A stretch of 32,098 bases of DNA from Pseudomonadota bacterium (GTDB lineage: Bacteria > Pseudomonadota > Alphaproteobacteria > Rhodobacterales > Rhodobacteraceae), in NCBI GenBank assembly GCA_029567145.1, contig JAKQLM010000286.1:1-32098 (forward strand). The letters run 5' to 3'. Shown in pieces: positions 1 through 8,813 of this stretch; positions within the stretch are counted from its first letter, which is position 1, and each line of letters begins with the position of its first letter. A model generated the notes under the pieces. It saw nothing but the letters and a program-made list of their open reading frames with translations. It made no database searches and was not told where the DNA came from. Both the position numbers and the translations under genes were made by a program.

Positions 1-1
1 C

Positions 2-970
2 GGTCGCCTTTCCCGCCTGGGCAGGCTGATCCTGAACGCCGGACTTGGCACGCTGCTTTGCACCGGCCCGGTCACCGCGCTGGTCGCGCTTGGCTGGCTG
101 ACCCGCCGCCAGGGCCACCTGGCCCGCAGCCGCTTTGGCACAGTCGAGGACCCGCCCGGCTGGCTTTTCGGCCCGCGTGAGGCAGCCGGGCGCGAGACCG
201 GACGCCTCACCCGCGCCCTGGGCGGGCTGGCCGCCAACATCCGCGCCGGGCTGATGGCGCTGGTGGCGCTTCTGGCCTGGACGCTGCCGTTCACGCTGCT
301 GTGGCTCGGGGCCTGGTGGGCGGGGTGGGAGAATTCGTTCAACAAGGGGTATGAGCAGGCCTTCGTCGGCCCCTCGGTCTTTCTGTACGGGGCGGCTCTG
401 GCCGCGCTGATCCTGCCTGCCCTGCCGCTGGTCCTGGCCCATCTTGCGGCCGAGGACCGCCTGTCTGCCGCGTTCGAGCTGCGCCGCCTGCGGTCGGTGG
501 TCGCGCAGTCGGGCTGGCGGGTGCCCGCCCTGTCCCTGCTGTCCGCGCTCTTTGCGCTGCCGTTCCTTGCCGCGCGCGGGCTGATCACCACGTCGAATGA
601 CTGGGCCCCCTGGATCGAGGACCTCACCCCGGATCAGGTCGCCACCTTGCGGGGCCAGATCGCGCTGGCCCTGGCCGGGATCGCCTTTCTGGCCACCTGG
701 GTCCTGCGGTCGCTGGCGACCCGGACCTATGCCAGGGTCGCGCCGCGCGCTGCGGGGCGCAAGCCCGGGCTGTGGGACGGCACCCACGCCGCCGAGGCGG
801 CAGAGCCTGTGCTGCGCGCACCGTCACGCCTGCTGACGCTGGTCTGGTATCTGGTCGCGGCGGCGGCGACCCTGGCGCTGGGGTTCCTGATCCTGGCCGG
901 GCAGTTCCTGGATCATGCCTGGTGGCGCTGGCTCTTTCATCCGGCGCTGACCCTGCCCTGGGCCGGGTGA
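2..970 (+). CDS. Hypothetical multi-pass membrane protein, 5'-truncated by the window edge
   Basis: The frame of ORF 254..970 is open back to base 2; several hydrophobic segments (LVALLAWTLPFTLLWLGAWWAG, FLYGAALAALILPALPLVLA). Confidence 0.7.
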   Translation, partial: GRLSRLGRLILNAGLGTLLCTGPVTALVALGWLTRRQGHLARSRFGTVEDPPGWLFGPREAAGRETGRLTRALGGLAANIRAGLMALVALLAWTLPFTLLWLGAWWAGWENSFNKGYEQAFVGPSVFLYGAALAALILPALPLVLAHLAAEDRLSAAFELRRLRSVVAQSGWRVPALSLLSALFALPFLAARGLITTSNDWAPWIEDLTPDQVATLRGQIALALAGIAFLATWVLRSLATRTYARVAPRAAGRKPGLWDGTHAAEAAEPVLRAPSRLLTLVWYLVAAAATLALGFLILAGQFLDHAWWRWLFHPALTLPWAG

Positions 971-991
971 CGCGAGCTTAGCCCGGCAGGG
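951..991. terminator. Hairpin at a convergent gene junction, candidate bidirectional terminator
   Basis: CCCTGCC-ct-GGGC ... GCCC-GGCAGGG arms spanning both stop codons; no clear U-tract. Confidence 0.35.
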
Positions 992-1724
992 TCACCACGA
1001 TCGCGCCCCGATCGGTTGCGACCACCGTATGCTCGTACTGCACCGCCAAAGCCCGCGGCTCGGCGTAAAGGGTCCAGTCGTCGCGCCCGTTCTTGGCCAT
1101 ATGCCCGCCGAGCGACAGGAACGGCTCGACCGTCAGCACCAGCCCGCGGTGGATGTGCCGCCGGTCGCGGTTCGGCCAGGTCGCGATCTCTTCGGGGGCC
1201 TCATGCAATGCCCGCCCGACGCCATGACTGGCCAGATTGCGGATCAGCGTGTAGCCGCGCTTGCCCGCGAACCGCCCGATGGCATTGCCGATTCCGGACA
1301 GGGGACGCCCATGCCCGACCTCGGCTATCCCGACCTGCATCGCGCGCCGCCCGTCCCGGCACAGCTGCAGGATCCGGGGCGACACCCCGCCCAACGGAAA
1401 GCTGGCCCCGGTGTCGGCAAAGAACCCGTCCTTCACCGCCGAGACGTCGATGTTCACCAGATCGCCCGCCGCCAGCACCCGGTCACCTGGAATGCCATGC
1501 GCGATTTCCTCGTTCACGCTGATGCAGGTCGCGCCGGGAAAGTCATAGGTCAGCTCTGGCGCCGACTGCGCGCCCTCCGCCGCCAGCAGCGCGCGGCCGA
1601 TCCCGTCCAGATCGCGCGTGGTCATGCCCGGCTCCATCGCGCGGGCCATGCCCTGCAACGTGGTCGCCACGATCCGGCCAATGGCCCGCAGCCCGTCAAG
1701 ATCGTCGTCGTTGGTGATCGTCAT
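978..1724 (-). CDS. map: Type I methionine aminopeptidase
   Basis: MetAP/peptidase M24 motifs: DVSA, DTGASF, SHGVGRALHE, TVEPF, YEHTVV; start taken at MTITND. Confidence 0.9.
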   Translation of the reverse strand: MTITNDDDLDGLRAIGRIVATTLQGMARAMEPGMTTRDLDGIGRALLAAEGAQSAPELTYDFPGATCISVNEEIAHGIPGDRVLAAGDLVNIDVSAVKDGFFADTGASFPLGGVSPRILQLCRDGRRAMQVGIAEVGHGRPLSGIGNAIGRFAGKRGYTLIRNLASHGVGRALHEAPEEIATWPNRDRRHIHRGLVLTVEPFLSLGGHMAKNGRDDWTLYAEPRALAVQYEHTVVATDRGAIVVTLPG

Positions 1725-1784
1725 CGCGTGCCCCCCGTGGTGCAGCCGCAGGTCTAGCACCGCAAGCGTCAGAAGTCCCGCCCG

Positions 1785-2222
1785 TCAGTCCGCAGCCGGA
1801 AGCGGGACCGCCAGATCGTAAAGCCAATTGAAGACAAAGGCATAGACCAGGTAGAACCCGGCCAACGACAGGTCCATCAGAAACGCCTGTCCCAACGGCA
1901 CCGCCAGATACCAGGCGATGAACGGCACCAAAAGCAGCAAAAGCCCTGCCTCGAACAGGAGCGCATGCAGGATGCGCAGCGCCAGGGTCTTCCGGACCGG
2001 CAGCCGCAGCCAGACCAGCGCATGATCAAAGCCCAGGTTGTAGGCATAGTTCCACAGCATCGCCAGCGTCGTGCTGACCAGCGCGACCACGCCGAATTGC
2101 GCGACCTCGATCCCGAAGACCAGGCCCCCCAGGGGGGCGACCAGACCAAGGGCGATCAGTTCGAACAGCACGGCATGGCGCACACGGTCGCGCGGTGTCC
2201 GCATCTGGACCTTGCCTGTCAT
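1785..2222 (-). CDS. PACE-family-like efflux transporter (about 145 aa, 4 TM)
   Basis: RDRVRHAVLFELIAL...WNYAYNLGFDHAL pattern and tandem two-TM halves typical of PACE/BTP proteins. Confidence 0.7.
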   Translation of the reverse strand: MTGKVQMRTPRDRVRHAVLFELIALGLVAPLGGLVFGIEVAQFGVVALVSTTLAMLWNYAYNLGFDHALVWLRLPVRKTLALRILHALLFEAGLLLLLVPFIAWYLAVPLGQAFLMDLSLAGFYLVYAFVFNWLYDLAVPLPAAD

Positions 2223-2384
2223 CCCCCGCCGTCCCCCCGCCTGACCTGTCGCCCGTCCGGTCGCCACCCTAGCCCCTTCAGGGCCAGCCGCAACCTTGAG
2301 AGCGCCCGCATTCAAGGCCTGCGGGGGCCTTGCGCACGGGCCTGCCGGATGCGACACCCTTGGGCAAAAGCAACGGGGTCGCCA

Positions 2385-3176
2385 ATGTCCTTTTCCACGC
2401 ATTTCAGCCATGCCATCACCCGCCGCCCGGCGGCCAGCATCACGGCGGGCCTGCGTGCCGTCGACACCGGCACCCCCGATCTTGGCCTGATGCAAACGCA
2501 TCACGCAGCCTATGTCGCCACGCTGAAGGAAACCGGCGCGACCGTCGTCGAACTGCCCTCGCTGGCGGCCTATCCCGACAGCGTCTTTGTCGAGGATACC
2601 GCGCTGTGCCTGCCGCAAGGCGCCGTCGTCATGCGCCCCGGTGCGCCCTCCCGGCTGGGCGAGGCCGCCGAAATGGCCCCGCACCTGCGGGCGCTTTATG
2701 CGCAAGTGGTGGAAGTCACCGGCAAGGACAGCTTCATCGAAGGCGGCGACATCCTGGTCACCGAACGCGAAATCCTGGTCGGCCGGTCGGCCCGCACCAA
2801 TGCCGCCGGGATCGCCGAACTGACCCGCCTTGTCGCCCCCTGGGGCCACAGCGTCCGCGAAGTCCACACCCCCCCGGGTGTCCTGCATTTCAAGACCGAC
2901 TGCTCGCTTCTGGACCTGGACACGGTGCTGTCGACGAAACGCCTGTCCGCCTCGGGCTGCTTTGATGGCTACCGGGTGATCGACGTGGCCGAGGGCGAGG
3001 AGGCCGCCGCCAACACGATCCGCTTCAACGATCTGGTCCTGATGCCCGCCGGCTTCCCCCGCACCCGCGACGCGATTGCCGCCGCAGGATTCACCGTGCG
3101 CGAGATCGGCAATTCCGAATGCGCGAAACTGGACGGCGGCATGTCCTGCCTGTCGCTGCGCTTTACCCCGGTCTGA
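2385..3176 (+). CDS. Dimethylarginine dimethylaminohydrolase-like / amidinotransferase family hydrolase
   Basis: VFVEDTALCL, GGDILVTEREILVGRSARTN, HFKTDCSLLD and C-terminal LDGGMSCLSLR match the DDAH pattern. Confidence 0.85.
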   Translation: MSFSTHFSHAITRRPAASITAGLRAVDTGTPDLGLMQTHHAAYVATLKETGATVVELPSLAAYPDSVFVEDTALCLPQGAVVMRPGAPSRLGEAAEMAPHLRALYAQVVEVTGKDSFIEGGDILVTEREILVGRSARTNAAGIAELTRLVAPWGHSVREVHTPPGVLHFKTDCSLLDLDTVLSTKRLSASGCFDGYRVIDVAEGEEAAANTIRFNDLVLMPAGFPRTRDAIAAAGFTVREIGNSECAKLDGGMSCLSLRFTPV

Positions 3177-3179
3177 CCG

Positions 3180-3611
3180 TCAGTAGATCAGGTTCTTTGC
3201 CCGCTCGACCACGAAGTCGGCGACCTTGCCGTCTTCGTACAGAAAGCGCAGCGTCACGGTCTGCACCGATCCGGTCGGCACTTTCAGAAAAAGGGCAAAG
3301 GCCGGGTTTTCCATCTTCATCGTGTTTGGCTCGCGCAGGTCACGCCAGCACGGCTCCATCGGAAAGGGTATGCTGGGCGTCTCTGCGTTCAGCCCATAGG
3401 TCAGCGTGACAACGCCACAGCGCCAGGCAATCACGTTGGTGAAGTAGATGAAGTCCTCTGCCCCCTCCTGCCGGAACGACAGCGCCGTATCCTTGATCGT
3501 CTGGTGAATGAAGGCCGCCCCTTCCGGCGTGGTGAAATCGGTCGGGATCGCGTCTTGCGCAAATGCCGGTGACGCAAAGGCAAGCAGCGCTGAAACAAGG
3601 GAAATCCGCAT
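3180..3611 (-). CDS. Small secreted hypothetical protein with signal peptide
   Basis: MRISLVSALLAFASPAFAQ signal peptide; GGAGAG Shine-Dalgarno upstream of the ATG. Confidence 0.7.
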   Translation of the reverse strand: MRISLVSALLAFASPAFAQDAIPTDFTTPEGAAFIHQTIKDTALSFRQEGAEDFIYFTNVIAWRCGVVTLTYGLNAETPSIPFPMEPCWRDLREPNTMKMENPAFALFLKVPTGSVQTVTLRFLYEDGKVADFVVERAKNLIY

Positions 3612-3687
3612 TGTTCTCTCCATCTTCAATTTCGTATACCACTGCGAAATACCAGCGGGGGCGACCCCAAGGGACGCCTGACGCAGG

Positions 3688-4686
3688 ATGAGCATGACCC
3701 CGGACCCGGCGCAAGCCTTCAACATCCTTGCCGTGGGCCAGTCCGGGCGGCTGGAGCATGAGGCGATCCTGCTGGCCGCATCTCTGCGCCAGTCCGACCC
3801 CGGCTTTGCGGGCACCCTGTTCATCGCCGAGCCGCAGCCGGGCGACAAATGGCCCGCCGACCCGCGCATGACCCAGCGCAGCCGCGACGTGCTGCAGTCC
3901 TTGGGGGCCACGATCCTGCCGTTCGAGTCGCGCGCCTTCGGGGCAAGCTACCCGCATGGCAACAAGATCGAGGCGCTGGCCGCCCTGCCCGACGCGCCCT
4001 TCCTGTTTCTGGACACCGACACGCTGATCACCGGGCCGCTGTCGCAGGTCCCGTTCGACTTTGCCCGCCCCTCTGCGTCGATGCGGCGCGAAAACACCTG
4101 GCCCAAGGTCGAGTTGTACGGCCCGACCCTGACCCAGACCTGGAAGGCGCTCTATGACCGGTTCGACCTGGACTTCGACAGCTCGCTCGACCTTGGTCAG
4201 CCCGACGACTACTGGCAGCGGTTCCTGTATTTCAACGCCGGATGGTTCTTTCACGAAAGCCCGCACCGGTTCGGCAACCGCTTTCTGTCCTGGGCCAGAC
4301 AGGTCCGCGACAACCCGCCCGAAGAGCTGGTCTGCCAAGAGCTTTTCCCCTGGCTGGACCAGATCACCCTGCCGCTGGTGATCCACAGTTTCGGCGGCGG
4401 GCGGCCGGGGACCGAGCTTGCCGCGCTGGACGGGTCGGCCAGCTGCCACTACCGCGCGCTGCCGCTGCTTTATGCCCGCGAAAGCGACCATGCGGTCGAG
4501 GTGCTGGAAACGGTGGCCCGCGACAAGACCCTGCGTCCGACCCTGCGGAACTGGGAGGCGATGAAGCTGCTGGTCTATCAGAACAAGGGCCGCAAGGCGC
4601 GGGCGCTGTTTGATCGGGATGCCCTGCCGCACCGCGAACAGGTGATCCGCAACACGCTGAAACGCGAAGGCTACTGGGTCAGGTAG
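3688..4686 (+). CDS. Glycosyltransferase-like hypothetical protein with a DTD motif
   Basis: FLFLDTDTLITGPL resembles GT-A-type DxD context; YFNAGWFF; full-length ORF. Confidence 0.6.
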   Translation: MSMTPDPAQAFNILAVGQSGRLEHEAILLAASLRQSDPGFAGTLFIAEPQPGDKWPADPRMTQRSRDVLQSLGATILPFESRAFGASYPHGNKIEALAALPDAPFLFLDTDTLITGPLSQVPFDFARPSASMRRENTWPKVELYGPTLTQTWKALYDRFDLDFDSSLDLGQPDDYWQRFLYFNAGWFFHESPHRFGNRFLSWARQVRDNPPEELVCQELFPWLDQITLPLVIHSFGGGRPGTELAALDGSASCHYRALPLLYARESDHAVEVLETVARDKTLRPTLRNWEAMKLLVYQNKGRKARALFDRDALPHREQVIRNTLKREGYWVR

Positions 4687-4714
4687 GGCCGGTGGGCAGA
4701 ATTGCCCACCCTAC
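4683..4714. repeat. Solo REP-like palindrome at a convergent junction, possible terminator
   Basis: GTAGGgccGGTGGGCAgaatTGCCCACCCTAC; related to the 19339..19443 element. Confidence 0.7.
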
Positions 4715-4721
4715 GCCTGCG

Positions 4722-5330
4722 TCAGATCTTCATCGTCACGACGGGCAGCAGCGACAGCACCAGCAGGCCCGCCATCGTCCAGTTGAAGGCGCGCAGCCGT
4801 CCCGGCACCTGCAGCCAGCGCCGCATCGCCTGCCCCGCCGCCGCCCACAGCGTGACCGACGGCAGGTTCACGCAGGCAAAGATCGCCGCCACCAGCGCCA
4901 CCGCCCCAATCGACCCCGAAGGCGCATAGGCCGCCACCGCACCCAGCGCCATCGCCCAGGCCTTGGGGTTCACCCACTGGAACGCCGCCGCCTGCAGAAA
5001 GCTGAACGGCGTGCCGCCCGTCCGCCCCTCCCCCGGGGCCGCTGCATGGGCGATCTTCCAGGCCAGCCACAGCATGTAGCCGACCGAAACCACCTTCAGC
5101 ACCACTCCGGCCCGGGGCGAGGTCTGGATCGCCCCCGCCACGCCCAGCCCCAGCACGAACACCATCAGCGAATGCCCGACGCTGATCCCCAGCATGTGCG
5201 GCAGGGTCCGGCGCAGGCCAAAGTTCACGCCACTGGCCAGAAGCATCATGTTGTTCGGCCCCGGCGTGACCGAGGTGACGAAGGCAAATCCCAGAAGGGC
5301 AAGAAGAAGGTCATGCGTCATGGTCGCCAT
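4722..5330 (-). CDS. LysE/RhtB family amino-acid exporter
   Basis: N-terminal SVTPGPNNMMLLASG signature, multi-TM, divergent from an Lrp regulator. Confidence 0.9.
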   Translation of the reverse strand: MATMTHDLLLALLGFAFVTSVTPGPNNMMLLASGVNFGLRRTLPHMLGISVGHSLMVFVLGLGVAGAIQTSPRAGVVLKVVSVGYMLWLAWKIAHAAAPGEGRTGGTPFSFLQAAAFQWVNPKAWAMALGAVAAYAPSGSIGAVALVAAIFACVNLPSVTLWAAAGQAMRRWLQVPGRLRAFNWTMAGLLVLSLLPVVTMKI

Positions 5331-5356
5331 CCTGCCTTGCCCGCCGCACCAAGGGA

Positions 5357-5391
5357 TTGCAAAGATGCAGCCTCATCCGATATCCTTGCAA
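5357..5391. promoter_or_regulatory. Candidate Lrp/AsnC operator between lysE-like and lrp-like genes
   Basis: Inverted repeat TTGCAAAGAT-N15-ATCCTTGCAA (one mismatch) in the divergent intergenic region. Confidence 0.45.
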
Positions 5392-5394
5392 CAA

Positions 5395-5847
5395 ATGACC
5401 GAACTTGACGACACTGACCACCGGATATTGCGCGAGCTGCAGCGGGACGCGCGACAGGCCAATCTTGCGCTGGCCGAAAAGGTCGGCCTGTCGCCCTCGG
5501 CCTGCCTGCGCCGCGTGCAGGCGCTGGAGAAGGCCGGGGTGATCAGGGCCTACCGCGCGGTGCTTGACCCCGAAAAGCTGGGCTTCGGCTTTCTCGCCTA
5601 TGTCACCGTCGGCCTGAACGCCCATACCAAGGCCGCGCAGGAAAGCTTTGAGCGCGCCGTCGCCCGTGCGCCGCAGGTCCGCGAATGCCACAACATCACC
5701 GGCACCGTCGAATACCTTCTGCGGGTCGAAACCGCAGACCTTGCCGCCTACAAGCATTGGCATACCGACGTGCTGGGCATCCTGCCGCAGGTCCGCTCGA
5801 TCACCACCTTCGTCGTCATGGGCAGCCCCAAGGACGAGCGCGCCTAG
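5395..5847 (+). CDS. Lrp/AsnC family transcriptional regulator
   Basis: LDDTDHRILRELQRDARQANLALAEKVGLSPSACLRRVQALEKAGVI HTH plus RAM/AsnC effector domain. Confidence 0.95.
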   Translation: MTELDDTDHRILRELQRDARQANLALAEKVGLSPSACLRRVQALEKAGVIRAYRAVLDPEKLGFGFLAYVTVGLNAHTKAAQESFERAVARAPQVRECHNITGTVEYLLRVETADLAAYKHWHTDVLGILPQVRSITTFVVMGSPKDERA

Positions 5848-6635
5848 ACGCGGGAATAGCGGGGCGTCCGGCGGGTGATCCAGGCCTCCAGCCCTTCGTG
5901 GATGTCCTGCGTCGCCGCCATCCGGCCGAACTGTTCGGCCTCGATCTCCAGCCCTTCGGTGATCGTCGCGTTCAGCCCGCGGGTGACGGCCGTCAGAATG
6001 CGCGCCGTGGCCAGTGGCGAGTGTCGCAGGATGCGCGCCGCAAGGTCAAAGGCCGCAGGCATCAGTTGATCATGCGGCACGATGCGGTTGATCAGCCCAA
6101 GCTCCAGCGCCCTGGCCGGGCTGAACGGATCGCCGGTCAGCAACAGCTCCAGCGCGCGTTTCCGCCCGGCCAGACGCGGCAGGCGCTGCGTGCCGCCAAA
6201 GGTCGGCGGGATGCCGATCACGATCTCGGGCTTGGCAAAGACCGCCCGGTCCGAGGCGACGGCCAAATGCACCGCCTCGGTGATCTCGCAACCGCCGCCA
6301 TAGGCCAGCCCGTTGACCGCCGCGATCACCGGCTTCGGAAAGGCCTCCAGCCGCCGCGTCATCCGCTGGCCGCGCCGGACAAAGTCGCGCAGCGCCTGAT
6401 CCGGACCCTGCAGAACGCTGGCCCGAAACTCGGGGATATCGCCGCCCGCCGAAAACGCCCGGTCCCCGGCCCCGGTGATGATCACCGCATGCAGGCCCGC
6501 GTCCGCCTCAACCCGGTCCAGCAGGGCCAGCAGCCGGTCTGCCATCGCATAGCTGATCGCGTTCAGCTTTGCCGGTCGGTTCAACCGCAGGACCGCGACC
6601 GGCCCCACCCGTTCCATCACCACTGTGTCGTCCAT
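5844..6635 (-). CDS. Enoyl-CoA hydratase/isomerase family protein
   Basis: Crotonase motifs AFSAGGDIPEF, AAVNGLAYGGGCEI, GIPPTFGGTQRLPRL. Confidence 0.92.
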   Translation of the reverse strand: MDDTVVMERVGPVAVLRLNRPAKLNAISYAMADRLLALLDRVEADAGLHAVIITGAGDRAFSAGGDIPEFRASVLQGPDQALRDFVRRGQRMTRRLEAFPKPVIAAVNGLAYGGGCEITEAVHLAVASDRAVFAKPEIVIGIPPTFGGTQRLPRLAGRKRALELLLTGDPFSPARALELGLINRIVPHDQLMPAAFDLAARILRHSPLATARILTAVTRGLNATITEGLEIEAEQFGRMAATQDIHEGLEAWITRRTPRYSRV

Positions 6636-6688
6636 CGCAGCATCTCCTTGCCCTGTTGACAGGCAGGTTAGGCAGGGTCGATCATCCT

Positions 6689-6710
6689 GTATACTCACTG
6701 GACGGTATAC
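6689..6710. promoter_or_regulatory. Candidate TetR operator overlapping its promoter
   Basis: GTATACTCACTGGACGGTATAC: two GTATAC arms, contains TATACT (-10 like), ends directly before the tetR-like ATG. Confidence 0.45.
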
Positions 6711-7298
6711 ATGCCTGACACGGTTTCCCCCGATGCCCGATCGACCCGCGACCGCATACTGGATGCGGCGAACCAGCTGTTTTACGATCAGGGCATTCGC
6801 GCGGTCAGCGTGGACCAGATCGCCGAACGGGCGGGGCTGACCAAGCGCAGCCTGTACTACCATTTCCGCAGCAAGGACGATCTGATCGCAGGCTACCTGC
6901 AGGCGCGCGACCAGCCGAACCTGGCGCTCTTCGCGCGCTGGTTCCAGACCGCCCCCGGCACCCCGGCGGACAAGACGGCAACGCTGTTCGACCGGTTGGC
7001 GCGGAACGCCGCGCATCCCCAATGGAAGGGCTGCGGCTTTCTGCGCACCATCGCCGAGCTGGCCAACATGCCCGGCCATCCCGCCGTCGCCGTGGGCGCC
7101 GCGCACAAGAAGAAGTTCGAGTCCTGGCTGGCCGTAGAATACGCCCGTGCGGGCGCGTCCGATCCCGCCGCTTTGGCCCGCGCCGTCGCCCTGTTGATGG
7201 AAGGGACGTTCTCGGCCCTGCTGACGCACCGCGACCCGGCCTATGCCCGCGCCGCCGGGGCCGCCGCACGCCAGCTTGTGACGGCAGCGCTGGCCTAG
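6711..7298 (+). CDS. TetR/AcrR family transcriptional regulator
   Basis: RDRILDAANQLFYDQGIRAVSVDQIAERAGLTKRSLYYHFRSKDDLI TetR HTH. Confidence 0.95.
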   Translation: MPDTVSPDARSTRDRILDAANQLFYDQGIRAVSVDQIAERAGLTKRSLYYHFRSKDDLIAGYLQARDQPNLALFARWFQTAPGTPADKTATLFDRLARNAAHPQWKGCGFLRTIAELANMPGHPAVAVGAAHKKKFESWLAVEYARAGASDPAALARAVALLMEGTFSALLTHRDPAYARAAGAAARQLVTAALA

Positions 7299-7399
7299 AC
7301 CGACAGGCCCCGACCGCGATGCCCGGGGTCTGCCGCTGGGCGGTCCGGACGCCCGGCCAGGGGTTCCCGGTAGGGCGCATGGATTAAAAATCTCTGAAC

Positions 7400-7455
7400 G
7401 TCCACGGCCAAGCCATTGATTTTCCTTTGTTGGCACAGCTTGTCCAGCGTGGACA
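7400..7455 (+). promoter_or_regulatory. Structured leader/operator candidate upstream of metY
   Basis: GTCCACG (7400-7406) can pair with CGTGGAC (7448-7454); competing TGTCCA-gcg-TGGACA hairpin (7441-7455); inner GCCAA/TTGGC pairing. Confidence 0.4.
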
Positions 7456-7516
7456 GCTCGCAGTTGCCAGTCGCAGCGATCCCCCTTACCCTTCGCGCGA
7501 ACACCGGGAGGATACC

Positions 7517-8806
7517 ATGACCGACAGACCTTTGGGCTTTGACACGCTTTGCATCCATGCCGCGACTGCCCCCGACCCTGCGACGGGCGCGCGGCAGGTG
7601 CCGATCTATCAGACCACCGCCTACGTCTTTCGCGACGCCGACCACGCGGCCAAGCTCTTCAACCTGCAAGAGGTCGGCTATATCTATTCCCGCCTGACCA
7701 ACCCCACGGTCTCGGCCCTTGCGAACCGGGTGGTGGCGCTGGAAGGCGGGGCGGGCGGGATCGCCTGTTCCTCGGGCCACGCGGCGCAGATCATGGCGCT
7801 GTTCCCGATCATGCAGCCGGGCCGCAACATCGTCGCCTCGACCAAGCTGTACGGCGGGACGATCCAGCAGTTTTCCAACACGATCCGCAAGTTCGGCTGG
7901 TCGGCCAAGTTCGTCGATTTCGACGACCCCAAGGCCATCGAGGCCGCCATCGACGCCGACACCCGCGCGCTGTTCTGCGAAACGATCTGCAACCCCGGCG
8001 GTGCCCTCTCTGATCTGGATGCCATCGCCCGCGTCGCGAACCAGGCCCACATACCGCTGATCGTCGACAACACCACCGCGTCGCCCTACCTCTGCCGCCC
8101 GATCGAACACGGCGCGACCCTCGTCGTCCACTCGGCCACCAAATACCTGACTGGCAACGGCACGGTGACTGGCGGCATCGTGGTCGACTCGGGGAAATTC
8201 GACTGGTCGAAAGACGACAAGTTCCCCTCGCTCTCCCAGCCTGAACCTGCCTACCACGGCCTTGTCTTCCACCCGACCCTGGGGGGCATGGCCTTTACCT
8301 TCCATTCCATCGCCATCGGCCTGCGCGACCTGGGGATGACGATGAACCCGCAAGGCGCGCACTACACCCTGATGGGGATCGAGACCCTGTCCCTGCGGAT
8401 GCAGCGCCATGTCGAGAACGCGCAGATCGTCGCCGAATGGCTGGAACAGGACCCGCGGATCGGCAAGGTCACCTATCCGGGCCTGAAATCCTCGCCCTAC
8501 AACAAGCTGGCGCAATCGATCACGCCAAAGGGGCCGGGGGCGCTGTTCACCTTCAGCATCAAGGGCGGGTACGAGGCCTGCGTCAAGCTGGTCGACAACC
8601 TTCAGCTTTTCTCCCACGTCGCAAACCTGGGTGACACGCGGTCGCTGGTCATTCATCCGGCCTCGACCACGCACCGGCAGCTGTCGGAAGAGGCGCAGGT
8701 CAAGGCGGGGGCCGCCCCCGACGTGGTCCGCGTGTCCATCGGGATCGAGGACGTGCGCGACATCATCGCCGATCTGGATCAGGCGCTGGCCAAGGCGACG
8801 GCCTGA
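7517..8806 (+). CDS. metY: O-acetylhomoserine sulfhydrylase / aminocarboxypropyltransferase (PLP, Cys/Met metabolism family)
   Basis: FDTLCIHAATAPDPATGARQVPIYQTTAYVF, SATKYLTGNGTVTGG (PLP lysine), LVIHPASTTHRQL; GGGAGG SD. Confidence 0.93.
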   Translation: MTDRPLGFDTLCIHAATAPDPATGARQVPIYQTTAYVFRDADHAAKLFNLQEVGYIYSRLTNPTVSALANRVVALEGGAGGIACSSGHAAQIMALFPIMQPGRNIVASTKLYGGTIQQFSNTIRKFGWSAKFVDFDDPKAIEAAIDADTRALFCETICNPGGALSDLDAIARVANQAHIPLIVDNTTASPYLCRPIEHGATLVVHSATKYLTGNGTVTGGIVVDSGKFDWSKDDKFPSLSQPEPAYHGLVFHPTLGGMAFTFHSIAIGLRDLGMTMNPQGAHYTLMGIETLSLRMQRHVENAQIVAEWLEQDPRIGKVTYPGLKSSPYNKLAQSITPKGPGALFTFSIKGGYEACVKLVDNLQLFSHVANLGDTRSLVIHPASTTHRQLSEEAQVKAGAAPDVVRVSIGIEDVRDIIADLDQALAKATA

Positions 8807-8813
8807 TCCTGCC

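Noticed and set aside
7299-7516. SAM-II riboswitch upstream of metY
   Set aside because: Leader has inverted repeats but I could not find the conserved SAM-II elements (such as the 3' GCUAAA segment); reported only as an unassigned structure
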